Positions 1 to 7,222 of a stretch of 18,406 bases of DNA are shown here, one piece after another. The stretch covers positions 1 through 18,406 of the forward strand of contig JAKONM010000219.1 of assembly GCA_022701925.1 (NCBI GenBank), in the 5' to 3' direction. Numbering within the stretch: position 1 is the first letter of the stretch; every line of letters begins with the position of its first letter. The notes beneath the pieces were generated by a model. The model was not told the DNA's origin. It did no database searches and worked only from the letters and a program-made list of their open reading frames with translations. The position numbers and the translations under genes are program-made. Source of the DNA: Microbacteriaceae bacterium. GTDB taxonomy: Bacteria; Actinomycetota; Actinomycetes; Actinomycetales; Microbacteriaceae.

Positions 1-1078
1 CACGCAGCTGGTCACGGCGATGCTGCGCCGGGCGCGGCGGCCGTCCTGGCGCAGCATCGGCAGCCCCGTGCTCGACGCCGTCCGCGAGCCCGACGGCTGG
101 GACGTGCTGGTCGTCGAGCTCTCCAGCTACCAGCTGCACTGGCTGGTGCAGGACCGCGCGGAGCAGGTGAGCCCGGTGGCGAGCGTCTGCCTGAACGTCG
201 CCGACGACCACCTCGACTGGCACGGTGGACCCGCGGCCTACCGGGCGGCGAAGGGCCGCGTGTACGAGCGCACCCGGCTGGCCTGCGTCTACAACGTCGA
301 GGACCCGGTGACCGAGCGCCTGGTCGTGGAGGCGGAGGTCGTGGAGGGGTGCCGGGCGATCGGCTTCTCCCGCGGCGTCCCCGCCGTGTCCGAGGTCGGG
401 ATCGTGGAGGAGGTGCTGGTCGACCGCGCCTTCCTCGAGCAGCGCCGCACCAGCGCGCTCGAGCTGACCACGCTGCACGCGCTGCACGAGTCGGGCCTGT
501 CCGCGCCGCACGTGGTGGCCGACGTGCTGGCCGCCGCCGCCCTCGTGCGCGCCGTCGGGGTGCCGCCGGCCGCGATCCGCGACGCGCTGGCGGCGTTCCG
601 GCTCGACGCGCACCGCATCCAGCCCGTGGCGCTGCAGGGCGACGTCCGCTGGATCGACGACTCCAAGGCGACCAACCCGCACGCCGCCCTGGCGTCGCTC
701 GGCGCCTACGAGCGCGTGGTGTGGATCGCGGGCGGCCTGACGAAGGGGGTCGACGTGGCGCCCCTGGTCGAGTCCGCGGCCGCTCGGCTCGCCGGCGTGG
801 TGCTGATCGGCGCGGACCCGGCCGACTTCGCCGCGGCGCTCGACCGACACGCGCCCGGCGTGCCGGTGACGGTCGTCCCCGCCGTGGACACTGACCGGGT
901 GATGCCGCTGGCGGTCGCCGCTGCACGATCGCTCGCGCAGGCGGGGGACGTCGTGCTGCTGGCCCCGGCGGCGGCGTCGATGGACCAGTTCACCGACTAC
1001 GCGGACCGCGGCAGGCGGTTCGCCGACGCCGTCCGCGCCGCACTGGCGACGGAGGCCGGCTCGACGGAAGCGGAGTAG
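1..1078 (+). CDS. murD: UDP-N-acetylmuramoyl-L-alanine--D-glutamate ligase MurD (5' end missing)
   Basis: Cytoplasmic ATP-dependent ligase that adds D-glutamate to UDP-MurNAc-L-Ala in peptidoglycan precursor synthesis. The frame is open from the left edge (first whole codon at 2), giving 358 residues. The first residues, TQLV, follow where the family P-loop (GTNGKTTTT) would sit, so roughly the N-terminal quarter lies outside the window. Visible family motifs are VVELSSYQLHW (about nt 110-142), the metal/substrate motif DDHLDWHGG (about nt 202-228), DDSKATNPHAA (about nt 656-688), AGGLTKG near nt 730-750 and the C-terminal APAAASMDQF (about nt 964-993). These separate MurD from MurC, MurE and MurF. 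The stop lies 4 nt before ftsW, so the two are probably cotranscribed. The truncation is only the window edge. Confidence 0.96.
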   Translation, partial: TQLVTAMLRRARRPSWRSIGSPVLDAVREPDGWDVLVVELSSYQLHWLVQDRAEQVSPVASVCLNVADDHLDWHGGPAAYRAAKGRVYERTRLACVYNVEDPVTERLVVEAEVVEGCRAIGFSRGVPAVSEVGIVEEVLVDRAFLEQRRTSALELTTLHALHESGLSAPHVVADVLAAAALVRAVGVPPAAIRDALAAFRLDAHRIQPVALQGDVRWIDDSKATNPHAALASLGAYERVVWIAGGLTKGVDVAPLVESAAARLAGVVLIGADPADFAAALDRHAPGVPVTVVPAVDTDRVMPLAVAAARSLAQAGDVVLLAPAAASMDQFTDYADRGRRFADAVRAALATEAGSTEAE

Positions 1079-1082
1079 CCGG

Positions 1083-2348
1083 ATGGAGACCGTCACGGGA
1101 GCAGTCCCGACGAGGCCGCAGGCCGCGCCGCGACCGGTGGTGCGCCTGCCGGTCCGGCGGCGCGTCACGACGATGCGCATCGCGCTGCCCGCCGTCGAGC
1201 GGATCGCCGGGCCGGACGCGCTGGCCCTCTCCGCCCTCACCCTCTTCCTGACCGGCTTCGGGCTGCTGATGGTGCTCTCCGCGTCCAGCGTGGAGGCGGG
1301 GGTCAGCGGCGACCCCTACGGCGACTTCGCGACCCAGGGCGTCGCCGCCCTGCTGGGCGTCGGCGCGATGCTCGTCGTGGCCACCCGGCTGCGGCCCGCC
1401 GCGCTGCTGCGGATCGCCCCGGTCGCCTTCGGCGCGGCCGTGGTGCTGCAGGTGCTGACGGCCACGACGCCGCTCGGCACCAGCATCGCCGGGAACCAGA
1501 ACTGGATCCGCCTGTTCGGCTTCAGCGTGCAGCCCTCCGAGTTCGTGAAGCTGTCGCTCGTGCTGGTGCTGGCCGCCTTCTTCCAGCGGCGGGCGGGGGA
1601 GCGGCTGACGGTGCGCGGCCTGGTGCCCCCGCTGGTGCTCTCGGCGGTCGCGATCGGCTCCGTCTACCTGGGGCACGACCTGGGCACCTGCCTGATCCTG
1701 GCGCTGATCGTCGTCGGCGGCTTCACCTTCGGCGGCGTCCGCCTGCCGGTGCTCGGCCTGCTCGGCGGCTCGGCGTCCGGCCTGCTGTGGGTCTTCGCGC
1801 AGGCGAACAGCAGCCGCACCGACCGCCTCGCGGCGTGGAGCGCGGGCTGCACCGACCTGCTCGGCACCTGCTGGCAGTCGAAGCAGGCGGAGTGGGCGCT
1901 CGCGAACGGCGGCCTCACCGGCGTCGGCATCGGCAACTCGGTGTCCAAGTGGTTCTGGCTGCCCGAGGCGGACAACGACTTCATCGCCGCCGTCATCGGC
2001 GAGGAGACGGGCCTGCTGGGCCTCGCGGTGCTGATCGCCTGCTTCGTCGCGCTGGCCGTCGTCTGCATCCGCATCGGCAGCCGCAGCCGGGACCGGTTCA
2101 CCCGCGCCGCCGCGGGCATGACGATGGCGTGGCTCGTCGGGCAGGCCTTCGCGAACCTCGCCGTGGTCGTCGGCGTCGCCCCGGTGTTCGGCGTGCCGCT
2201 GCCCTTCGTCTCCGCGGGCGGGTCGTCGCTGATCGCGAACCTGCTGCTGGTCGGCTGCCTCATGGCGCTGGCCGACCGGCGCGTGCAGCCCGACGACCCG
2301 CACCCCGACCACCCGGCCGGGCGCGCGCGGCAGGGGGTGGTCCGGTGA
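1083..2348 (+). CDS. ftsW: SEDS-family septal peptidoglycan glycosyltransferase FtsW
   Basis: Polytopic membrane enzyme (421 aa) that polymerises lipid II at the septum together with a class B penicillin-binding protein. A charged N-terminal tail (about 1-43) is followed by several hydrophobic helices. The SEDS signature is clear: PSEFVKLSLVLVLA (151-164), GHDLGTCLILAL (197-208), NGGLTGVGIGNS (275-286), PEADNDF with the likely catalytic Asp at 299, GEETGLLG (306-313) and the C-terminal GVPLPFVSAGGSS (370-382). RodA is an alternative SEDS protein, but the position between murD and murG favours FtsW. ATG 1083 is chosen because GGAG at 1072-1075 lies 7 nt upstream; an internal Met at residue 31 has no better support. 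The predicted extracytoplasmic loop carries two cysteines (C256, C263). The stop overlaps the murG start. Confidence 0.95.
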   Translation: METVTGAVPTRPQAAPRPVVRLPVRRRVTTMRIALPAVERIAGPDALALSALTLFLTGFGLLMVLSASSVEAGVSGDPYGDFATQGVAALLGVGAMLVVATRLRPAALLRIAPVAFGAAVVLQVLTATTPLGTSIAGNQNWIRLFGFSVQPSEFVKLSLVLVLAAFFQRRAGERLTVRGLVPPLVLSAVAIGSVYLGHDLGTCLILALIVVGGFTFGGVRLPVLGLLGGSASGLLWVFAQANSSRTDRLAAWSAGCTDLLGTCWQSKQAEWALANGGLTGVGIGNSVSKWFWLPEADNDFIAAVIGEETGLLGLAVLIACFVALAVVCIRIGSRSRDRFTRAAAGMTMAWLVGQAFANLAVVVGVAPVFGVPLPFVSAGGSSLIANLLLVGCLMALADRRVQPDDPHPDHPAGRARQGVVR

Positions 2349-3436
2349 CCCGCTGGCTGCTGGCCGGCGGCGGCACCGCGGGCCACGTGAACCCGCTGCT
2401 CGCGGTCGCCGACCGGCTGGTGCTGGAGGGCGACTCCGTGCAGGTGCTCGGCACCGCGGAGGGGCTCGAGTCCCGGCTGGTGCCCGAGCGCGGGTACGAG
2501 CTGCTCGTCATCCCGCGCGTGCCGTTCCCGCGCAGGCCGAACCCGGCGGCCCTGCGGTTCCCCTCCGCGGTCGGCGGCTCCATCGCCCGCACCGGGCACT
2601 ACCTGGCCGAGCACCGCATCGACGGCGTGATCGGGTTCGGCGGGTACGTTGCGGCGCCCGCCTACCTGGCCGCGATGGCGCGGCGGCTGCCGTTCGCGCT
2701 GCACGAGCAGAACGCGAAGCCGGGCATGGCGAACCGCCTGGGCGCGCGCTTCACCGCCGCCGTCGGCGTCACCTTCACCGGCACCCCGCTGCCGCATGCG
2801 ACGGTGACGGGCATGCCCCTCCGCCGCGAGATCGAGGTGCTCGACCGCGCGGCCCTGCGGGACGAGGCGCGGCGGTTCTTCGACCTCGACCCGCAGCGCC
2901 CCGTCCTGCTCGTCACCGGGGGCTCGCTCGGCGCCGTGCGGCTGAACACCGCGGCGATCGCGAACGCCGAGGCGGTCGTCAGCGCCGGGTGGCAGGTGCT
3001 GCACCTGTCGGGCGCGCGGCACGCGCCGGAGGACCCGGGCGTGCCCGGCTACCGCCTGCTGCCCTACGCGGACCGGATGGACCTGGCGCTGGCCGCCGCC
3101 GAGCTGGCCGTGTCGCGGGCGGGCGCCTCCACGGTGGCGGAGCTGTCGGCGCTCGGCCTGCCCGCCGTCTACGTGCCCTACGCCGTGGGCAACGGCGAGC
3201 AGCGCTTCAACGCCGCGGGCGTCGTCGCCGCGGGCGGCGCGCTGCTCGAGCCCGACGCCGGCTTCACGCCGCAGCGGTTCGAGCAGGCCGTGCTGCCGCT
3301 GCTCGGCGACCGGGCACGGCTCGCGGCGATGACCGCGGCCGCCGCGGGCGACGGCGTGCGGGACGGCGCCGCGCGCATGACGCGCCTGGCGCGGGCCGGG
3401 CTGCAGCGGGGCCGCCGCGTACCCTCGGGCGCATGA
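2345..3436 (+). CDS. murG: UDP-GlcNAc--undecaprenyl-pyrophosphoryl-MurNAc-pentapeptide GlcNAc transferase MurG
   Basis: Membrane-associated GT28-type glycosyltransferase (363 aa) that converts lipid I to lipid II. The N-terminal acceptor domain begins with the glycine-rich loop GGGTAGHVNP (residues 8-17), and a second acceptor-side loop, GFGGYVAAP, follows near residue 98. The C-terminal donor domain has TGGSLGAVRLN and the UDP-GlcNAc motif SRAGASTVAEL (from residue 257), then the conserved NGEQRFNA (283-290). The start is GTG 2345, the only start codon placed at the MurG N-terminus. It forms a GTGA overlap with the ftsW stop, which suggests translational coupling. The stop overlaps murC by ATGA. 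Length and motifs are normal for the family. Confidence 0.96.
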   Translation: MTRWLLAGGGTAGHVNPLLAVADRLVLEGDSVQVLGTAEGLESRLVPERGYELLVIPRVPFPRRPNPAALRFPSAVGGSIARTGHYLAEHRIDGVIGFGGYVAAPAYLAAMARRLPFALHEQNAKPGMANRLGARFTAAVGVTFTGTPLPHATVTGMPLRREIEVLDRAALRDEARRFFDLDPQRPVLLVTGGSLGAVRLNTAAIANAEAVVSAGWQVLHLSGARHAPEDPGVPGYRLLPYADRMDLALAAAELAVSRAGASTVAELSALGLPAVYVPYAVGNGEQRFNAAGVVAAGGALLEPDAGFTPQRFEQAVLPLLGDRARLAAMTAAAAGDGVRDGAARMTRLARAGLQRGRRVPSGA

Positions 3437-4839
3437 CGATCAAGCCGGACCTGTCGGTGCCGATCCCCGCCCGGCTGGACTCGGTGCACTTCGTCGGGGT
3501 GGGCGGCGCGGGCATGAGCGGCATCGCGCGGCTGTTCCTCGACCGCGGCGCACGGGTCAGCGGATCGGACCGGGCGCGCAACGCGGCGACCGACCGGCTG
3601 CTCGAGGCGGGCGCCGTCATCTCGATCGGGCACGACGCGGTGAACGTCGGCGACGTCGACGCGATCGTCGTCACCAGCGCCCTGTGGCCCGACAACCCCG
3701 AGCTGCTGGAGGCGCGGCGCCGCGGCGTCCCGGTGCTGCACCGCTCCCACGCCCTGAAGGCGCTGATCGGCGGCTCCCGCCTGGTGTCCGTGGCGGGCGC
3801 GCACGGCAAGACCACCTCGACGGGCATGGTCGCCGTGGCGCTCGACGCGCTGGGCGCCGACCCGAGCTTCGTCAACGGCGGGGTCATGGCGGACTTCGGG
3901 TACTCCTCCCGCCTGGGCGCGGGCGACGTCTTCGTGGTGGAGGCGGACGAGTCGGACGGCTCGTTCCTGCTGTACGACACCGCGGTCGCGCTGATCACCA
4001 ACGTCGACGCCGACCACCTGGACCACTACGGCAGCCACGAGGCGTTCGACGACGCCTTCGTGCGGTTCGCCGACGAGGCCGCCGAGCGCGCGGTCGTCAG
4101 CGCCGACGACGCCGGCGCCCTGCGGGTCGCCGCCCGCGTCGGGGGCACCGCGATCACGACGTTCGGGGAGGCGGAGGGCGCCGACGTGCGCGTCACCGGC
4201 ATCACGACCGACGGTCCCGCGGCGGGGCTGCTGACCGCGGGCGGCGAGACCGCCGCCTTCACCCTGCGCGTGCCGGGGCGGCACAACGCCGTGAACGCCG
4301 CGGGTGCGGTCGCCGTGCTGCTGTCGCTCGGCTTCGGGCTGGCGGAGTCGGCCGCGGCGGTGTCGCGGTTCGGCGGCACCGGCCGCCGGTTCGAGCTGAA
4401 GGGCCGCGTCGACGGGGTCAGCGTCTACGACGACTACGCCCACCACCCCACCGAGGTGGACGCGGCGCTGACCGCCGCGCGCACCGTGGTGGGGGAGGGG
4501 CGCATCCTCGCGGTGCACCAGCCGCACCTCTACTCCCGCACGCAGGCCTTCGCCGGCGACTTCGCGGCGGTGCTCGAGCGCACCGCGGACCACACGGTCG
4601 TCCTCGACGTCGACGGCGCCCGGGAGGACCCGGTCGAGGGCGTCACCGGGCGGATCGTGGTGGACCGCTTCGCGGACCCGTCGACCGTCGACTACGCGCC
4701 CGACTGGCAGGCCGCGGCCGACCTGGTCGCCCGCATCGCGCGGCCCGGGGACTTCGTCGTCACCCTGGGGTGCGGCTCCGTCTACCGCATCGTGCCGCAG
4801 CTGCTCGACGCGCTCGGCGAGCGCGCGGCGGTGGCGTGA
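3433..4839 (+). CDS. murC: UDP-N-acetylmuramate--L-alanine ligase MurC
   Basis: Cytoplasmic ATP-dependent ligase (468 aa) that adds the first amino acid, L-alanine, to UDP-MurNAc. The Rossmann-like N-terminal domain opens with VHFVGVGGAGMSGIA (18-32). The central ATPase domain has the P-loop GAHGKTTS (122-129), the metal-binding stretch EADESDGSF (170-178) and NVDADHLDHYG (190-200). The C-terminal domain has the YDDYAHHPTEV signature (332-342) that marks MurC. ATG 3433 overlaps the murG stop (ATGA), consistent with coupling within the mur/fts operon. TACCCT at 3420-3425 lies 7 nt before the start and could be a -10 for an additional leaderless transcript; this is listed separately. Confidence 0.97.
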   Translation: MTIKPDLSVPIPARLDSVHFVGVGGAGMSGIARLFLDRGARVSGSDRARNAATDRLLEAGAVISIGHDAVNVGDVDAIVVTSALWPDNPELLEARRRGVPVLHRSHALKALIGGSRLVSVAGAHGKTTSTGMVAVALDALGADPSFVNGGVMADFGYSSRLGAGDVFVVEADESDGSFLLYDTAVALITNVDADHLDHYGSHEAFDDAFVRFADEAAERAVVSADDAGALRVAARVGGTAITTFGEAEGADVRVTGITTDGPAAGLLTAGGETAAFTLRVPGRHNAVNAAGAVAVLLSLGFGLAESAAAVSRFGGTGRRFELKGRVDGVSVYDDYAHHPTEVDAALTAARTVVGEGRILAVHQPHLYSRTQAFAGDFAAVLERTADHTVVLDVDGAREDPVEGVTGRIVVDRFADPSTVDYAPDWQAAADLVARIARPGDFVVTLGCGSVYRIVPQLLDALGERAAVA

Positions 4840-5717
4840 ACCGTCCGCCCGCGCCGGAGCGGCCGGCGCCCGCCGCGCCGCGGCGCCGGGCGCCGGTGAT
4901 GCCGCAGCGCACCGCTCCGCCGCCCCGTGCGCCGGAGCCGGTGGAGGACCACGCGCCGCCGCCGCGATCGTTCGACCGCAGGGCGCTGCGCGCGGCGGGC
5001 CGCGACCGGCGCCGGGCCCTGGCCGCCGAGCTGCGGCCCCGGGCGCGCCGCAGGCGGCGCATCGTCCCGCTGGCGGTCGCCGGCGTGCTGGCGCTGCTGA
5101 TCGGGCTGCCGCTGGTGCTGGCGTTCGCGCCGGTGTTCACGGTGCGGAGCGTGGAGGTGCCGGGGGCGTCCGCCGCCGTGGCCCGGCAGGTGCAGGCCGC
5201 CCTGGCGGGGGAGCGGGGTACGCCGCTGGCCGACGTCGCCGACGACCGCGTGGCCGCCGCGCTGCAGGCGGTGCCCGCCGTGCAGTCCTTCACGGTGGTG
5301 CGCCGGCCGCCCTCGACCCTCGAGGTGCGGGTCGTGCTGCGCACCGCGGTCGCGCAGCAGCGGGTCGGCACCCAGTGGCAGCAGCGGGACGCCGCGGGCG
5401 TCGTCATGTCCTCCACCGACGCGCAGGACCCGGCGCTGCCCGTGGTCTCCATCGGCGAGGTGCGGCCGGCCCGCTCCTACGCCGCCGCGGTGTCGGCGCT
5501 CGAGGCCGTGCAGCAGCGCGGCCTGCTGGTGTCGGACGTCGTGGCCGCCGGACCCGACGACGTGCTGATGACGCTGCCCGGCGGACGCCGGGTGCGCTGG
5601 GGCGGTCCGGAGGACGGGGCCGAGAAGGCCGAGGCCCTGCAGGCCGCGCTGGTGCGCGCGGGGCGGGACGTGGACGAGATCGACGTCTCCTCGCCCGGCG
5701 TGGTCCTGACGCGCTGA
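4836..5717 (+). CDS. ftsQ: cell division protein FtsQ (POTRA-domain bitopic membrane protein)
   Basis: Bitopic divisome protein (293 aa) of the FtsQ/DivIB family, which links early and late division proteins. A Pro/Arg-rich cytoplasmic tail (about 1-75) precedes one transmembrane helix (about 76-98). A POTRA-like segment follows (FTVRSVEVPGA from 101, through the PLADV region, to VQSFTVVRRPPSTLEVRV at 149-166), and then the beta domain to about 290. The RRPPSTL stretch is typical of FtsQ. GTG 4836 gives a GTGA overlap with the murC stop; a Met at residue 22 is a weaker alternative. The tail is long and unusually basic. Gene position (murC-ftsQ-ftsZ) supports the call. FtsA is absent between ftsQ and ftsZ, as is usual in Actinobacteria. 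Confidence 0.92.
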   Translation: MNRPPAPERPAPAAPRRRAPVMPQRTAPPPRAPEPVEDHAPPPRSFDRRALRAAGRDRRRALAAELRPRARRRRRIVPLAVAGVLALLIGLPLVLAFAPVFTVRSVEVPGASAAVARQVQAALAGERGTPLADVADDRVAAALQAVPAVQSFTVVRRPPSTLEVRVVLRTAVAQQRVGTQWQQRDAAGVVMSSTDAQDPALPVVSIGEVRPARSYAAAVSALEAVQQRGLLVSDVVAAGPDDVLMTLPGGRRVRWGGPEDGAEKAEALQAALVRAGRDVDEIDVSSPGVVLTR

Positions 5718-5734
5718 CCGGGCCGCGGCGCGTC

Positions 5735-5755
5735 GCACCCCGCGAGCGGGGGTGC
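5735..5755 (+). terminator. GC-rich hairpin after ftsQ (possible terminator or attenuator)
   Basis: The arms GCACCCC (5735-5741) and GGGGTGC (5749-5755) are perfectly complementary around a 7-nt loop, 18 nt after the ftsQ stop. No T-run follows, so a canonical intrinsic terminator is not shown. It could reduce read-through from the mur/fts operon into ftsZ or protect the upstream mRNA end. Confidence 0.35.
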
Positions 5756-5761
5756 AGCCCC

Positions 5762-5767
5762 TACCGT
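5762..5767 (+). promoter_or_regulatory. possible -10 element (TACCGT) for ftsZ
   Basis: TACCGT fits the actinobacterial TANNNT -10 pattern and resembles the TAGCGT elements before yggS and dnaE in this window. A start site near 5774 would give ftsZ a leader of about 80 nt containing the palindrome at 5803-5818 and the ribosome binding site. No convincing -35 element is visible. Confidence 0.4.
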
Positions 5768-5802
5768 CGAGGGTGCGGAACACCGCACTGAGCAGGTCTT
5801 TC

Positions 5803-5818
5803 ACCTTCAAGTGAAGGT
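5803..5818. promoter_or_regulatory. 16-bp palindrome in the ftsZ leader
   Basis: ACCTTCA (5803-5809) and TGAAGGT (5812-5818) form a perfect inverted repeat around a 2-bp AG centre. It lies 23 nt upstream of the ftsZ ribosome binding site. The AT-containing symmetric sequence stands out in this GC-rich DNA and looks more like a dimeric repressor operator than a terminator. The binding protein is unknown. Confidence 0.5.
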
Positions 5819-5853
5819 TGAGGCCCCACCCACCCGCTCCGGAAGGCCTCGTC

Positions 5854-7068
5854 GTGACGTCGAACCAGAACTACCTCGCGGTCATCAAGGTCGTCGGCGT
5901 CGGCGGCGGCGGCGTCAACGCCGTGAACCGCATGATCGAGCTGGGCCTGCGCGGCGTGGAGTTCGTGGCCATCAACACCGACGCCCAGGCGCTGCTGCTG
6001 TCGGACGCCGACGTGAAGCTGGACGTCGGCCGCGAGCTCACCCGCGGCCTCGGCGCCGGCGCCGACCCCGAGGTCGGCCGGCGCGCCGCCGAGGACCACG
6101 CGGAGGAGATCGAGGAGGCGCTGGCCGGCGCCGACATGGTGTTCGTCACGGCGGGGGAGGGCGGCGGCACCGGCACCGGCGGCGCTCCGGTCGTCGCCCG
6201 CATCGCGAAGTCGATCGGCGCCCTGACCATCGGCGTCGTGACGAAGCCGTTCTCCTTCGAGGGCAAGCGGCGCCTGGCGCAGGCCGACCGCGGCGTGCAG
6301 TCCCTGGCGAACGAGGTCGACACCCTGATCGTGGTGCCGAACGACCGCCTGCTCGAGATCAGCGACCGGGGCATCTCCATCGTGGAGGCGTTCGCCACGG
6401 CCGACCAGGTGCTGCTGGCGGGCGTGCAGGGCATCACCGACCTGATCACGACGCCCGGCCTGATCAACCTGGACTTCGCGGACGTGAAGAGCGTGATGCA
6501 GGGCGCGGGCAGCGCGCTCATGGGCATCGGTTCGGCCAGGGGCGCCGACCGCGCGATCAAGGCGGCGGAGCTGGCCGTCGCGTCGCCGCTGCTCGAGGCC
6601 TCGATCGACGGCGCCCACGGCGTGCTGCTGTCGATCCAGGGCGGCTCGAACCTCGGCATCCTCGAGATCAACGACGCGGCGAAGCTGGTGCAGGAGGCCG
6701 TGCACCCCGAGGCGAACATCATCTTCGGTGCGGTCATCGACGACACGCTCGGCGACGAGGTGCGGGTCACCGTGATCGCGGCCGGCTTCGACGGGGAGAA
6801 CGGGCGCGAGCGTCGTGACGCCCGCCGCTCCAACTTCGTGGAGTCCACGGCCATCCGCCCGGGTGCGACCTCCGCCCCCGCCACGGCGCCGACCGCCGCG
6901 GTGACGGGCGCGTCGGCCGCCGCGGCCGCATCGGACCGCAACGCCACCGGTTCGCACGAGTGGCAGATCGTCGCCGACACGACCACGCTCACGCAGACGA
7001 GCGACCTGGACTACGGCGGCGGCAAGGACGACGACGACGACCTGGACATCCCGGAGTTCCTCCGCTGA
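5854..7068 (+). CDS. ftsZ: cell division GTPase FtsZ
   Basis: Bacterial tubulin homologue (404 aa) that polymerises with GTP into the cytokinetic Z ring. The GTPase domain starts at IKVVGVGGGGVNAVNRM (11-27). The tubulin signature GGGTGTG is at 103-109, preceded by VTAGE, and the T7 loop NLDFADV (205-211) supplies the catalytic aspartates D207 and D210. A short variable linker (about 318-391, Ala/Thr-rich) leads to the acidic C-terminal peptide DDDDDLDIPEFLR (392-404), the expected SepF-binding tail. The start is GTG 5854 because GGAAGG (5841-5846) lies 7 nt upstream and the protein then begins as usual for the family; an in-frame TTG at 5818 would add 12 residues without family support. Its leader contains a palindrome, suggesting independent regulation from the upstream mur genes. 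Confidence 0.98.
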   Translation: MTSNQNYLAVIKVVGVGGGGVNAVNRMIELGLRGVEFVAINTDAQALLLSDADVKLDVGRELTRGLGAGADPEVGRRAAEDHAEEIEEALAGADMVFVTAGEGGGTGTGGAPVVARIAKSIGALTIGVVTKPFSFEGKRRLAQADRGVQSLANEVDTLIVVPNDRLLEISDRGISIVEAFATADQVLLAGVQGITDLITTPGLINLDFADVKSVMQGAGSALMGIGSARGADRAIKAAELAVASPLLEASIDGAHGVLLSIQGGSNLGILEINDAAKLVQEAVHPEANIIFGAVIDDTLGDEVRVTVIAAGFDGENGRERRDARRSNFVESTAIRPGATSAPATAPTAAVTGASAAAAASDRNATGSHEWQIVADTTTLTQTSDLDYGGGKDDDDDLDIPEFLR

Positions 7069-7084
7069 TCCGAGCCGGCTGCTG

Positions 7085-7123
7085 AGGCCCTCCGCGACGA
7101 CCGCCGGTCGACGCCGGGGGCCT
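7085..7123 (+). terminator. inverted repeat downstream of ftsZ
   Basis: AGGCCC (7085-7090) pairs with GGGCCT (7118-7123), enclosing a smaller CCGG/CCGG hairpin (7104-7117). It lies 17 nt after the ftsZ stop and is followed by a CT-rich stretch (7125-7142, three near-copies of CTCCGT) rather than a T-run. It is plausible as an ftsZ transcript end. Confidence 0.35.
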
Positions 7124-7148
7124 GCTCCGTCTCCGTCTCCGGTCCGCC

Positions 7149-7184
7149 CCGCGGGAGCCCGCGGTCCGCGCGGGCAGGGCCCGC
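7149..7184 (+). terminator. tandem GC hairpins between ftsZ and yggS
   Basis: The first hairpin is CCGCGGG (7149-7155), AG, CCCGCGG (7158-7164). The second is GCGGGC (7170-7175), loop AGG, GCCCGC (7179-7184). Two strong adjacent hairpins just upstream of the yggS -10 element suggest a transcription boundary between ftsZ and yggS. There is no T-run, as is common in high-GC Actinobacteria. Confidence 0.42.
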
Positions 7185-7209
7185 ACCGGCTCCCCGGCCC
7201 TGCTGCGGC

Positions 7210-7215
7210 TAGCGT
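7210..7215 (+). promoter_or_regulatory. -10 element (TAGCGT) of a likely leaderless yggS promoter
   Basis: TAGCGT lies 7 nt before the GTG start of yggS. Transcription would begin at or next to the start codon, giving a leaderless mRNA, which agrees with the lack of any Shine-Dalgarno sequence. No clear -35 is seen. Confidence 0.55.
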
Positions 7216-7222
7216 CGTCTCC

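Noticed and set aside
1787..2344. Open frame extending murG upstream into ftsW
   Set aside because: Out-of-frame ftsW sequence with no domain; the MurG glycine loop begins a few residues after GTG 2345.
5818..5853. TTG start 12 codons upstream for ftsZ
   Set aside because: It overlaps the palindrome and lacks family support; GTG 5854 has GGAAGG at proper spacing and gives a normal FtsZ N-terminus.
7125..7142. Three near-copies of CTCCGT
   Set aside because: Only 18 nt long and imperfect; no sign of a functional tandem repeat.
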